64,000 nucleotides of DNA from G963677915 sp963677915 (lineage in GTDB: Bacteria; Bacillota; Clostridia; Lachnospirales; Vallitaleaceae). Where the stretch lies: assembly GCA_963677915.2 (NCBI GenBank), contig CAXXGE010000021.1:1-64000 (forward strand), given 5' to 3'. Positions 16,823 to 25,605 of this stretch are shown here, piece by piece. Within the stretch, counting starts at the first letter, position 1. Every line of letters starts with the position of its first letter. The position numbers and the translations under genes were made by a program. The notes beneath the pieces were generated by a model. The model did not search any database and was not told the origin of the DNA. It saw only the letters and a list, made by a program, of their open reading frames with translations.

Positions 16823-17827
16823 ATGCATATGGCAGACGCATTGATATCACCGGTGGTCGGTGGTATCATGTGGGGAGCATCAACAGGAACAATCGGCTAT
16901 GCGACCAAAAAGATAAAAGTCAATCTGGAGGAGAAGAAAATACCGCTGATGGGCGTAATGGGCGCTTTCGTATTCGCTGCGCAGATGCTTAATGTGACCA
17001 TTCCGCTGACCGGATCAAGCGGACATATCGGTGGAGGCATGCTCCTGGCCATTCTGCTGGGGCCCTATGCCGGATTCCTTACGATGGTGTCGGTCCTTGC
17101 CATACAGGCGCTGCTGTTTGCAGATGGCGGATTGCTGGCTCTTGGATGCAACATCATCAACCTGGGATTCTTCACCTGTTTTGTAGCCTATCCATTTATC
17201 TACAGACCGATAATCAAGAAGGGGCTGTCGAACAAGCGACTCATTACCGCTTCGGTTCTTTCTGCTGTCGCGGGCCTTCAAATGGGCGCGCTGGGTGTCG
17301 TTCTGGAGACGGTGCTGTCCGGCAAGACCGAACTGCCGTTCACACAATTCCTATTACTGATGCAGCCGATTCATCTGGCAATCGGAATCATCGAAGGCAT
17401 CCTGACGGCAACGGTCATCGCCTATATCTATAAGGAAAGACCGGTACTGCTGGGTGGAGCAGTTGACGGTGCCGATAACTTGAAGGCATCCTTCAAGAAG
17501 GTCACGGTCGTACTGCTGGCTGCAGCCCTGATCCTTGGCGGTTTCTTTTCGAATTACGCCTCGGAGCTGCCTGACGGACTTGAATGGTCCGTTGAAAAGA
17601 TAACGGGTTCGGGTGAACTGGAAGCACAGGGAAGTCTCCATGCAGTCGTATCTGCTGTGCAGGAAAAGACCTCACTGCTGCCGGATTATGATTTCAAGAC
17701 GGACCTGGGAGGAGGCACTTCCTTCTCGGGCGTTGTTGGTGGCATGGTCACGCTGATCGTTGTAGTGGCTTTCGCTATGCTGCTTAAGATGTACAAAAGA
17801 CTAAGGAAATATTCGCAAAGGACTTGA
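16823..17827 (+). CDS. CbiM/NikM-type substrate-binding membrane subunit with C-terminal CbiN/NikN-like part
   Basis: 334 residues. It starts MHMADAL at ATG 16823; His2 is the N-terminal metal ligand that must be exposed in the mature family members, which rules out the start six codons earlier. The S-component core includes GSSGHIGGGMLLAILLGP and QALLFADGGLLALGCN, then two further segments and a C-terminal part (PDGLEWSVEK, GVVGGMVTLI) resembling the PDGLE-containing CbiN/NikN subunit fused on. The ECF transporter takes up Co2+ or Ni2+; which one cannot be told here. The cbiQ- and cbiO-like genes follow directly. Confidence 0.92.
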   Translation: MHMADALISPVVGGIMWGASTGTIGYATKKIKVNLEEKKIPLMGVMGAFVFAAQMLNVTIPLTGSSGHIGGGMLLAILLGPYAGFLTMVSVLAIQALLFADGGLLALGCNIINLGFFTCFVAYPFIYRPIIKKGLSNKRLITASVLSAVAGLQMGALGVVLETVLSGKTELPFTQFLLLMQPIHLAIGIIEGILTATVIAYIYKERPVLLGGAVDGADNLKASFKKVTVVLLAAALILGGFFSNYASELPDGLEWSVEKITGSGELEAQGSLHAVVSAVQEKTSLLPDYDFKTDLGGGTSFSGVVGGMVTLIVVVAFAMLLKMYKRLRKYSQRT

Positions 17828-17833
17828 TGACAT

Positions 17834-18554
17834 ATGGCTGATGCAAGCACATCGGCATTCGAAATCCGGGCACTGGATGACGCATCCCGAAAGAAAACCC
17901 CCTATACACACACTGCATCCTTCGGCAAAAATCATCGTAACCATGGCATACATCATTGTTGTGGCATCGTGTGACAGCCATGAAATCAACAAACTGCTGT
18001 TGATGTCGGTCTATCCCGTCTACATTTTTATCATGGGAGAGATACCGGTTGGACTGATTCTGAAGCGGATGCTTCTTGCCTTGCCTTTCATCTTGGGTGT
18101 GGGAATTCTCTCGGAGGGGTGGATGACATTCATTTCCCTTACTCTCAAGGGATGCCTTACCATATCGGCGGCGCTGCTTCTGATGGCCACGACCGGCATC
18201 GACAGGATTGCCATGGGACTGAATAGCATGAAAGTGCCGGGGCTGCTCATCTTGCAGCTGCTTCTGACATACCGGTATCTGGGCATTCTTGTGGAAGAGG
18301 TCTACAAGATACAGGACGCATATATGCTAAGAGCTCCTGGGCAGAAAGGCATCAAACTTCGTGTCTGGGGTTCCTTGGCGGGGAGACTTCTGCTCCGGAC
18401 CTATGACAGGGCAGAAAAAATCCATGAAGCAATGGTGCTCAGGGGATTCGATTCGGCGTATGCATTTAAACCCGCAGCTTCAATTGCATTGCGGGACAAG
18501 GTCTACATGTTCGTCTGGTGCATTTTAATGCTTTCGGCAGGGGTGATACTATGA
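17834..18554 (+). pseudogene. CbiQ/EcfT-type transmembrane subunit, frame change at a C-run
   Basis: The best reconstruction starts at ATG 17834 (AAAGGA overlapping the preceding stop) and reads to about codon 22, KKTP, at the run of five C (17898-17902). Skipping one base there continues smoothly into IHTLHPSAKIIV and the rest of a roughly 238-residue T-component with four to five membrane helices and an RAPGQKG...RGF coupling region. Without the skip, translation in the second frame would have to begin at 17841 or 17877, both with poor ribosome sites. The frame change may be a sequencing error, a mutation, or a programmed +1 event. The T subunit couples the ATPase to CbiM. Confidence 0.75.
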
Positions 18555-19309
18555 GTCATCATAAAATAGAATTCAAACAAGTGCAATTCACATATAAAGA
18601 TGGAAACAGAGCCGTTGAAGATATGACATTTTCAGTGGGGCATGGTGAATCGATCGGTATCATCGGTGCCAACGGAGCCGGGAAATCGACGCTGCTTAAG
18701 CTGCTGGTCGGGATCATGATGCCTGAGAAGGGTGAGATCCATGTAGGAAACCTACAGCTTTCAAAAAAGACGCTGCCTTTTGTGAGAAGGGAAATTGGAT
18801 TCACATTTCAGGAGGCGGACCACCAGCTTTTCATGAATACCGTCTACGATGATGTGGCATTTGGCCCCAGAAACCTGGGGATGGAGGAGGACGAAGTAGA
18901 GAAAACTGTGGCTCATGCGCTTGAAACCGTCGGGGCGCTCCATCTCAAGGAACGGGCGTCATACAGACTGTCAGGCGGTGAAAAAAGGAACGTAGCGATT
19001 GCAACTGTTCTGGCGATGGAACCCAATATACTGGTGATGGATGAACCGACATCGGGACTCGATCCAAAGGCAAGAAGAAGGCTGATTGAACTGCTGAAGC
19101 AGTTCGAACATACGAAACTGATAGCCACCCATGATCTCGACATGGTACTCGATCTGTGTGACAGAGTCATCGTACTGCATGAGGGGAAATGCGTCAGGGA
19201 CGGTAAGACAAGGGAATTGCTGGAAGATGCAGAGTTTCTGGAATCCTGCTCACTGGAGAAGCCGCTTAGTTTGACGTGTTGGAGCGGTCATGAAGAAATC
19301 GGAGGATAA
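18551..19309 (+). CDS. CbiO/EcfA-type cobalt/nickel transporter ATPase
   Basis: 252 residues. The Walker A motif GANGAGKST is at residues 39-47, Q-loop FTFQEADHQLF, signature LSGGEKR, Walker B ILVMDEPTSG and switch His in ATHDLDM. The ATG at 18551 overlaps the cbiQ stop by four bases (ATGA) with AGGGGTGA upstream, so the two are translationally coupled. This single ATPase presumably works as a homodimer with the CbiM and CbiQ proteins. Confidence 0.94.
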   Translation: MSHHKIEFKQVQFTYKDGNRAVEDMTFSVGHGESIGIIGANGAGKSTLLKLLVGIMMPEKGEIHVGNLQLSKKTLPFVRREIGFTFQEADHQLFMNTVYDDVAFGPRNLGMEEDEVEKTVAHALETVGALHLKERASYRLSGGEKRNVAIATVLAMEPNILVMDEPTSGLDPKARRRLIELLKQFEHTKLIATHDLDMVLDLCDRVIVLHEGKCVRDGKTRELLEDAEFLESCSLEKPLSLTCWSGHEEIGG

Positions 19310-19311
19310 AG

Positions 19312-20229
19312 ATGAATAAAATCAATGTCAGCAACAGCAACTTGACTATTCCGGATATTGGTATCGGATGTATGCGCATAGCCGAAATGGATTCGAAGAA
19401 ACTGGAGGAACTGATACAAACGGCAATTGAACTGGATTTGAATTTCTTCGACCATGCAGACATCTATGGCGCAGGGAAATCAGAGGAAGTCTTTGCCGAA
19501 GCAATCGCTTCCCAAAATATCGACAGGGAGAGCATCATACTCCAGTCGAAATGCGGCATCCGAAAAGGTTTTTATGACCTGTCGGAAGAGCATATCATCA
19601 ATTCCGTTGACAAAATACTGATGAGACTGAAGACGGAGTACCTGGATATCCTGCTCCTCCACAGACCTGACGCGCTTGTCGAACCTGAAGAGGTTGCTGC
19701 GGCTTTCGATATACTTGAGAGAACAGGCAAAGTCAAACATTTCGGTGTGTCCAATCACAATCCGATGCAGATCGAACTGTTGAAAAAACATGTCAAGCAG
19801 CCGATTCTTTTCAATCAGCTGCAGCTGAGTGCCATGAGAACAGGCATGATTGATCAGGGAATCAACGTGAATATGAAAGTGCCCGGTTCTTTGGACCATG
19901 ATGGCAGTGTTCTGGATTATTGCAGGCTGAAGGATATCACAATTCAGGCCTGGTCGCCGTTCCAGTATGGATTCTTTGAAGGCGTCTTCCTTGACAACAA
20001 GAAGTTTCCTGAACTGAACCGTGTCATCAAGAAGCTGGCTGAAAAATATGATGTCCAGGATTCTGCAGTCGCTGTGGCGTGGATTCTGCGTCACCCAGCA
20101 AGGATTCAAACGATCATCGGTACGACGAAAGTGGAACGGTTGAAACAGATATCGGAAGCGTCAGATATTGTTATGTCGAGGGAAGACTGGTACGAAGTGT
20201 ATAGGGCGGCGGGGAATGAGTTGCCGTAA
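19312..20229 (+). CDS. Aldo/keto reductase
   Basis: 305 residues of the AKR (alpha/beta)8-barrel family, NADPH-dependent reduction of aldehydes and ketones. The catalytic tetrad is visible: Asp47 and Tyr52 in FDHADIYG, Lys80 in LQSKCG and His117 in LLLHRPD. The C-terminal phosphate/cofactor loop VAWILRHPARIQTIIGTTK fits the YdhF-like group. It starts 2 bp after the cbiO-like gene with AGGA upstream, so it appears to be cotranscribed with the metal importer, though no functional link is evident. Confidence 0.93.
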   Translation: MNKINVSNSNLTIPDIGIGCMRIAEMDSKKLEELIQTAIELDLNFFDHADIYGAGKSEEVFAEAIASQNIDRESIILQSKCGIRKGFYDLSEEHIINSVDKILMRLKTEYLDILLLHRPDALVEPEEVAAAFDILERTGKVKHFGVSNHNPMQIELLKKHVKQPILFNQLQLSAMRTGMIDQGINVNMKVPGSLDHDGSVLDYCRLKDITIQAWSPFQYGFFEGVFLDNKKFPELNRVIKKLAEKYDVQDSAVAVAWILRHPARIQTIIGTTKVERLKQISEASDIVMSREDWYEVYRAAGNELP

Positions 20230-20241
20230 CTTCATATTATC

Positions 20242-20270
20242 TTGACAATTATTTCCATATGAATTACTAT
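20242..20270 (+). promoter_or_regulatory. Promoter of the TPP-controlled operon
   Basis: TTGACA (20242-20247), 17-bp spacer, TACTAT (20265-20270), placed just upstream of the riboswitch. Confidence 0.75.
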
Positions 20271-20297
20271 GAAGTAACATTTGAATAAAAATACATT

Positions 20298-20392
20298 TGT
20301 GTATTCGGGGTGCTTATTTAGCTGAGAATGAACATATAGTTCTAAACCCGTATAACCTGATGCAGATAATGCTGCCGTAGGGATTATAGACA
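20298..20392 (+). promoter_or_regulatory. TPP riboswitch (THI element)
   Basis: The conserved thi-box core is present in order: GGGGTGC (20307-20313), GCTGAGAATG (20321-20330), ACCCGTATAACCTGATGCAGATAATG (in two parts, 20346-20371) and GCCGTAGGGA (20373-20382). Binding thiamine pyrophosphate should favour the terminator that follows and switch off the transporter operon when vitamin B1 is plentiful. Confidence 0.93.
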
Positions 20393-20419
20393 ATTCTTTT
20401 TCAAAAAGACGCGTTTTTA

Positions 20420-20449
20420 AGCCGTATCCCTGTGGATATGGCTTTTTTT
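20420..20449 (+). terminator. Riboswitch-controlled terminator
   Basis: AGCCGTATCC (20420-20429) pairs with GGATATGGCT (20434-20443) and is followed by a seven-base T run. It lies 28 bp after the riboswitch aptamer and 41 bp before the first gene, so it is the expression platform. Confidence 0.88.
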
Positions 20450-20490
20450 AGGTGTGAAAAAAACTTAATAAATGGAAAGGAGGTTTTATT

Positions 20491-21090
20491 ATGGAATTGA
20501 AATGTGGAATAAGTGACGTCGTTGGCGCGCGATTGGGGATATATCCGATGGAAGATAGATTTGTGGATGTCATATTGGGTGCGGTCAAGGCTACCGACAG
20601 AAGCGGTCTTGCGGTCATGACCGATGACCTTGGAACAACGGTTCAGGGTAATCGAGACCGGGTTTTTTCATATGTAAAGGAAGTGTTTCTAAGAGCAGCT
20701 GAGACAGGTGGCCATGTTGTGGCCAATGTGCTCTTTTCGGTAGGGTGCCCTGGAGACGTGCCTGAGGATTTTGATTTCGATGCGGAGCCGCCGAAAGTGG
20801 AGCTGCCTAATGAGGATATGCCGGTTGCCTGTGCCTGGTCGTTATATCCTCTGGGAAGTAATGAATATTTCGGTGTGATTATCGATGAAGTTAAAAAGGC
20901 AATGGAAAAAACCGATCTGGATGTCGAAAGTTATCATTACTGTACACGTCTGGACGGAAGCGCCAAAGACATCTTTACGTTGTTGGAGACATCGTTTGAA
21001 GGGGTCAGTGGAAGAATCAAACATACCATCATTCATGCTACCCTTTCGAAGGGGAGTCCTTCAAAGGCAAAGGAAACTATTGAACTGTAG
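20491..21090 (+). CDS. ykoF: YkoF-like thiamine/HMP-binding protein
   Basis: 199 residues, matching the roughly 200 residues of B. subtilis YkoF, a soluble protein with two tandem ferredoxin-like repeats that bind thiamine or its pyrimidine moiety. Both repeats are visible: CGISDVVGARLGIYPM...ILGAV and MPVACAWSLYPLGSNEYFGVI...VKKAM. It follows the TPP riboswitch with an AAAGGAGG site and leads the ykoFEDC-type operon. Its exact role in the transport system is not settled in the family. Confidence 0.88.
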   Translation: MELKCGISDVVGARLGIYPMEDRFVDVILGAVKATDRSGLAVMTDDLGTTVQGNRDRVFSYVKEVFLRAAETGGHVVANVLFSVGCPGDVPEDFDFDAEPPKVELPNEDMPVACAWSLYPLGSNEYFGVIIDEVKKAMEKTDLDVESYHYCTRLDGSAKDIFTLLETSFEGVSGRIKHTIIHATLSKGSPSKAKETIEL

Positions 21091-21107
21091 ATAAGGAGAA
21101 GTCTGTT

Positions 21108-21698
21108 ATGAACATCAATTTCAAATGGAGTCTAAAGGATATTATCGTTTTATGTGTGCTGGGTGTGGCTTTCGGTGCCATGTATTTGGGGGGTATCAGC
21201 CTATGGGCCATCGCGAATGCAGCGTTTGGTCCGATTGGCTTGGATATGGTATATGGCATATGGTTTACAGCATCCATCACGGCGGCCTATATCATCAGAA
21301 AACCGGGCGTCGCTTTAGTGGCCGAATTGTTGGCGGCACTTGGCGAGGTTTTGTTGGGTACGCCATCAGGCGTCATGGTGTTCGTAGGAGCCGCAATCCA
21401 AGGAATCGGCTGTGAAGTTGTTTTTGCAGCTACGGGATGGAAAAAATATTCTACGCCAGTACTTATAGCAGCAGGTATGGGTGCCAGCGTAACTAGCTTT
21501 ATCTATAACTATGTCGCTTATGGCTATTCAAGTTACGGCATTGGCATGCTGGCGATGATGCTTGGTATTCGGTTGGTATCGGGCGCAGTGCTTGCCGGTC
21601 TGCTTGGTAAATTCATCGGCGATGGCCTGGCAGCAACAGGTTCCTTATCCTCATTCCCATTAGGAAGAGAAAGAGCTGAAAGCAAGGTCGAAATCTAA
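21108..21698 (+). CDS. ykoE: YkoE-like ECF S-component for hydroxymethylpyrimidine/thiamine precursor
   Basis: 196 residues with about six hydrophobic helices, matching B. subtilis YkoE (199 residues). It has the N-terminal basic segment before helix one (KWSLKDIIVL) and GTPSGVMVFVGAAIQGIGCE in the middle. It is the substrate-binding integral membrane part of an ECF importer. The stop overlaps the ATPase start (TAATG). The TPP riboswitch upstream supports thiamine-pathway specificity. Confidence 0.88.
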   Translation: MNINFKWSLKDIIVLCVLGVAFGAMYLGGISLWAIANAAFGPIGLDMVYGIWFTASITAAYIIRKPGVALVAELLAALGEVLLGTPSGVMVFVGAAIQGIGCEVVFAATGWKKYSTPVLIAAGMGASVTSFIYNYVAYGYSSYGIGMLAMMLGIRLVSGAVLAGLLGKFIGDGLAATGSLSSFPLGRERAESKVEI

Positions 21699-23353
21699 TG
21701 AAAAAAATTCAGGTCCGCGAATTATCTGTTGAACTCAATGGAAATAAAATATTGGAAAACATAGATCTTTCATTTTATACCAATGAGCGGATTCTGTTAC
21801 TAGGAGAAAGCGGCAGTGGCAAGTCCACGCTGCTTTTATCCGTTATGGGTCTGCTGCAGCGGTCTGAACATGCAACCGTAACGGGGGACATTGTCATCGA
21901 CGGCCGATCTGTTAGGGATATGAAGCTCAATGAACTGGCAAGAATATTCGGTATGGTTTTCCAAAATCCCGAAAGTCAGTTTTGCACCCTGTATCCCAGG
22001 GATGAGGTTGCCTTTGGCTTGGAGAATCAATGTATCCCATCGTCCAAGATGGATGCAGTTATCGATGACGCCCTGGGAATGGTCGGTATCGAAAAGTCAT
22101 TTGAGAGTCTTCGGGTAAATCAGCTGTCAGGGGGCATGCAGCAGAGACTTGCGGTCGCATCGATCATGGCAATCGGTTCTGAAATGCTGATTTTTGATGA
22201 GCCGACGGCCAATCTGGATCCGCTTGGAAGAATGGAAATCGTAGAGGCTGCCAATCTGGCCGGCAACAAAGGCAAGGGTATCTTACTGGTGGAACACAAT
22301 CTGGAGGAGTGGCTGGACGTCATCGACCGGGTGCTTGTGATGGACGACCAAGGGCAGTTGCTGTTTGACGGAAGTGTCATGGAAGTGTTGGTAGACAATA
22401 ACCATATTCTTGAGGAAAAAGGTATCTGGCGACCCCGAATGACCCAGCTTGTCAGAAGGCTGAAAGACCAACATTTTCCAATTACACATGTGCCGGCTTC
22501 ATTGGAAGATATTCGATGTGACGACAAAGACCTTCTGAAGAAGCTGTTTATAAAAGAACAGGAAGAAAGCCCGGTTGGGGACAGTGCACAGGAAGGCATA
22601 CTCAAAATTGAGGGTTTGACGGCCGGTTACAAGAAAAATCAGCCCGTCCTCAGAGATATTGGCTTCGATGTGCATGAAGGTGATTTTTTCGCTTTGGTGG
22701 GAAGGAATGGAAGCGGGAAATCGACATTATCGAAAGTTCTTCTTAAAATGCTGAACGGAGAAAAAGGGAAAATCCAGATGCTGGGGCAAGATATGAAGGA
22801 CATCAAAACCAAGGATTTATATGACGCCATTGGCTATGTGTTTCAAAATCCGGAACACCAGTTTATTGAAGACAGCGTATGGTCCGAAATCGCCTACAGC
22901 GTTCGGTTGATGGAAGGTGATAGTGAGAAAGTGAAGGAAGAGGCCGTAAGACTCCTGAAAGATTTTTCGTTATACGAGAACCGGAGAGATAATCCCTTTA
23001 GCCTTTCTGGAGGACAAAAAAGAAGGCTGTCTGTAGCCACCATGCTGACGGGCAGCAGAAAACTGTTGATACTGGATGAGCCGACCTTCGGACAGGATGA
23101 GAAAAATGCCACAATGCTGATGGACAAGTTGAAGGAATTGAATCGGCAAGGGATGACAATCTTTATGATCACCCATGATATGGCTTTGGTCTCCAAATAT
23201 ACAAACAGAACGGCTGTATTGTCGGAGGGACGCATCACTTACTGCGGCGATACGAAAAATCTGTGGCAGGAATCTGAAACACTATGTTGTGCCGGCCTAA
23301 ACTTGCCGTTTGATGTAAAGCTTCGGCGCTGGATTGAGGAAATGGAGGATTAG
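21698..23353 (+). CDS. ykoD: YkoD-like ECF transporter ATPase with two ABC domains
   Basis: 551 residues with two nucleotide-binding domains in tandem. Domain one has Walker A GESGSGKST (36-44), LSGGMQQR and IFDEPTANLDP; domain two has GRNGSGKST, LSGGQKRR and ILDEPTFGQD. This fused EcfA-EcfA' arrangement is that of B. subtilis YkoD, here about 60 residues longer, mainly in the linker. It powers import through YkoE and YkoC. Confidence 0.93.
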   Translation: MKKIQVRELSVELNGNKILENIDLSFYTNERILLLGESGSGKSTLLLSVMGLLQRSEHATVTGDIVIDGRSVRDMKLNELARIFGMVFQNPESQFCTLYPRDEVAFGLENQCIPSSKMDAVIDDALGMVGIEKSFESLRVNQLSGGMQQRLAVASIMAIGSEMLIFDEPTANLDPLGRMEIVEAANLAGNKGKGILLVEHNLEEWLDVIDRVLVMDDQGQLLFDGSVMEVLVDNNHILEEKGIWRPRMTQLVRRLKDQHFPITHVPASLEDIRCDDKDLLKKLFIKEQEESPVGDSAQEGILKIEGLTAGYKKNQPVLRDIGFDVHEGDFFALVGRNGSGKSTLSKVLLKMLNGEKGKIQMLGQDMKDIKTKDLYDAIGYVFQNPEHQFIEDSVWSEIAYSVRLMEGDSEKVKEEAVRLLKDFSLYENRRDNPFSLSGGQKRRLSVATMLTGSRKLLILDEPTFGQDEKNATMLMDKLKELNRQGMTIFMITHDMALVSKYTNRTAVLSEGRITYCGDTKNLWQESETLCCAGLNLPFDVKLRRWIEEMED

Positions 23354-24133
23354 ATGATGCATATGAAAATATTTAATCCTACAGCAAAACTGGTGGCGAA
23401 TCTGATTGTCCTGATTGCCGCTGTAGCAATATTCGAGCCAAAGACCATGGCGCTTTTATTTGCGGTTGTCCTGTTGTTCGGTCTGGGTACGCAATCTTTC
23501 ACCAGAAAGAATCTGGTAGCTGTTATCCCGCTGGCGTCCTTTGCCATAGGCATGTTATGGATGAATGGGGCCTTTGCAAGAATCGAGAATCCGACGATTG
23601 CCTATACCATAGGGTCCCTTGATTTTACCAAGGAAGGATTGACCATTGGTGTGACACTTTTTTTCAGGATCCTGATCATTGGTGTCTCTTCAATCTTGTT
23701 TACATCAAATACAGATCCCGATAAATTGGTGCTTAGCCTGATTCAGCAGTGCAGGCTGCACCCGGGCGTTGCTTATGGCATACTAACGGCTTTTCGGTTT
23801 CTCCCGTCGATGGAAGAAGACTTGGCCTTGATCAACGCGGCCCACAGAATCCGGCGTTCCAAGGAGAAGAAATGGTATAAGAAAAAGAATCCCTGGTATA
23901 AAAACGCTATTCCTTTGTTGGCAACCAACGTAAGGAGAGCCGAGAGAGTCGCCATTGCCATGGAAGCAAGAGGATTCGAAAGCAAGGAAAAGAGAACATA
24001 CTATCGGTCTGTCAATTGGTATTTCAGGGATACGGTATTCATTGTCTTCACAATAATGCTAGTGGGAGCTGTGATTGGCTTCTCGGTAAAGGCCGGATGG
24101 TTTCTTGGCTTTAAGCACTGGCAGGGATTTTAA
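23354..24133 (+). CDS. ykoC: YkoC-like ECF T-component
   Basis: 259 residues, hydrophobic with four to five helices, and the T-component coupling motifs: RKNAIPLLATNVRRAERVA-type region (NAIPLLATNVRRAERVAIAM) and an EARGF motif. It starts directly after the ATPase stop. It joins the two ATPase domains to the YkoE S-component. It is the last gene of the riboswitch-controlled operon; no clear terminator follows. Confidence 0.9.
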   Translation: MMHMKIFNPTAKLVANLIVLIAAVAIFEPKTMALLFAVVLLFGLGTQSFTRKNLVAVIPLASFAIGMLWMNGAFARIENPTIAYTIGSLDFTKEGLTIGVTLFFRILIIGVSSILFTSNTDPDKLVLSLIQQCRLHPGVAYGILTAFRFLPSMEEDLALINAAHRIRRSKEKKWYKKKNPWYKNAIPLLATNVRRAERVAIAMEARGFESKEKRTYYRSVNWYFRDTVFIVFTIMLVGAVIGFSVKAGWFLGFKHWQGF

Positions 24134-24140
24134 TACATGA

Positions 24141-24210
24141 TAATGTATCCAGTATATACAAACTACACAGCGCTATGATATAATAGTCATGTATTGGATT
24201 CAGTATCCAC
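24141..24210 (+). promoter_or_regulatory. Promoter and operator region of the tandem gntR genes
   Basis: A TATAAT lies at 24179-24184, with only a weak -35 candidate (TATACA-like). TGTATCCA (24144-24151), GTATATACAA (24152-24161) and a GGATTCAGTATCC dyad (24196-24208) surround it. TGTATCCA returns inverted as TGGATACA near 25568, upstream of the PEP-carboxykinase-like gene, so these are candidate sites for one or both GntR proteins. Confidence 0.45.
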
Positions 24211-24234
24211 GAAATCACAAAGAGGGGTTTCTGC

Positions 24235-24849
24235 ATGGAAAAACTTGAAACAAAACAGACAAAAGACCAGATTGCTGACATGTTGAGGGCCGAAATTATC
24301 AATGGCGGTCTGCCAGATGGCATGGAAATAACACAGATGGGACTGGCTGAACAGCTTGGCGTTTCAAGGATGCCCATCCGAGAAGCCTTCCAGATTCTAG
24401 AGCAGGAAGGTTTTCTGAAACGACTGCCGAACAGGCATATACAAGTGGTTGGTCTCAAGCAGAGCCATATAAGACGATATGTAAGGCTGCTTTCATCAAT
24501 AGAATACGAACTGTTCAAAGAACTGCTTGATTCTGAGGGTGAAGGAAAAATGGCGGAGTCATTTATAAAAAGAATTAAGGACATGCAAGGTTCATCAGAG
24601 CGGATCTACAAGTTCCATACACTTATTTCTGAGACACTGGAAGACAGTCAGACTATCCGAATGCACCACCAATTTTTGGGTGGGCTCTTTCTTCATGCCC
24701 TTGAATACCTCGCCGATGACATGGCCCTTCAAACGGCTTTGCAACAAACAGACGAAATGATGGATATACTCGAAAACGGTCATATACCGGATAGAGAGAC
24801 AATCGAAACCCACACCAACACGGTTATGGGTATGATGATGGAGGCGTAA
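24235..24849 (+). CDS. GntR-family regulator, FCD-type (first of a tandem pair)
   Basis: 204 residues. Winged helix at the N-terminus (KDQIADMLRAEIINGG, LAEQLGVSRMPIREAFQIL), then a helical FCD-like effector domain of about 120 residues that is shorter and more diverged than usual. The histidines that bind metal in FCD domains are only partly recognisable. It is followed 2 bp later by a second GntR gene of the same subfamily, so they are cotranscribed and may form heterodimers or result from duplication. Confidence 0.88.
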   Translation: MEKLETKQTKDQIADMLRAEIINGGLPDGMEITQMGLAEQLGVSRMPIREAFQILEQEGFLKRLPNRHIQVVGLKQSHIRRYVRLLSSIEYELFKELLDSEGEGKMAESFIKRIKDMQGSSERIYKFHTLISETLEDSQTIRMHHQFLGGLFLHALEYLADDMALQTALQQTDEMMDILENGHIPDRETIETHTNTVMGMMMEA

Positions 24850-24851
24850 CA

Positions 24852-25499
24852 ATGAAAAACCTTAAACCGCTGAAGCTGCTGCCTGCAAGAGAAAGAGTAG
24901 CCTCTGCTCTAAGAAGGGCAATTCTTGCCAAAGAACTAAAAGAAGGGGAAACCATTACCCTGGAGCAGATCGCCAAACAGTTGGGCGTTTCTGCCATGCC
25001 TGTCAGGGAAGCCTTTCAGCTGCTTAACAGTGAGGGGCTTATTGAAGTCAAACCCAACAAAGGCGCAACGGTCCTTGGCATAAATGAAAAGACGATACGC
25101 GACCACTATGAAACACGGTGGATCCTTGAGAGCGAGTGCATTTACAAGGTGTGTTCGGGTAGTGCGGACATATCCGAGATTGAAGATTTCTATGAACAGG
25201 CTATTGAAGCCCTGAAAAACAAGAACTACCAGGATTATACAAATTACAACCAGGCATTCCATATGGCTATCTGGACGGCAGCAGACAATGAAAAGATCAA
25301 ATCACTGCTTTCATCAATATGGAACGGATTGCCTGTTGGCAGTCAAATGACAGAAGAATCCTATGCAGATCTTTCGATGGGCGAGCATGAAGAGCTCATG
25401 AACGCTATAAGAGAGAGGCATGCCGATCTGGCTAAGGACCTTATGAAGAAGCATCTCCAAAGAAGCTTGGAGAATATGCTGACATATCTGACGAGTTGA
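24852..25499 (+). CDS. GntR-family regulator, FCD-type (second of a tandem pair)
   Basis: 215 residues. The DNA-binding domain reads RVASALRRAILAKELKEGE and LAKQLGVSAMPVREAFQLLN-like (here IAKQLGVSAMPVREAFQLL), nearly the same recognition helix as its neighbour. The FCD domain shows NQAFHMAIWTAADNEKI and a late histidine in KKHLQRSLENM. The adjacent promoter of the PEP-carboxykinase-like gene carries a perfect TTGTATACAA palindrome, a likely target. Confidence 0.91.
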   Translation: MKNLKPLKLLPARERVASALRRAILAKELKEGETITLEQIAKQLGVSAMPVREAFQLLNSEGLIEVKPNKGATVLGINEKTIRDHYETRWILESECIYKVCSGSADISEIEDFYEQAIEALKNKNYQDYTNYNQAFHMAIWTAADNEKIKSLLSSIWNGLPVGSQMTEESYADLSMGEHEELMNAIRERHADLAKDLMKKHLQRSLENMLTYLTS

Positions 25500-25511
25500 T
25501 AGTGTTGAGCA

Positions 25512-25556
25512 TTGTATACAAAAGATATTGACAGAGATTTAAAACGGTGCTAATAT
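25512..25556 (+). promoter_or_regulatory. Promoter and GntR-type operator before the PEPCK-like gene
   Basis: TTGACA (25528-25533), 17-bp spacer, TAATAT (25551-25556). A perfect palindrome TTGTATACAA (25512-25521) sits just upstream and TGGATACAATATC follows at about 25568. The layout suggests direct control by the GntR pair. Confidence 0.65.
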
Positions 25557-25605
25557 TTAAGTATAAATGGATACAATATCATACATCAAATATCAAGGGG
25601 GCCTT

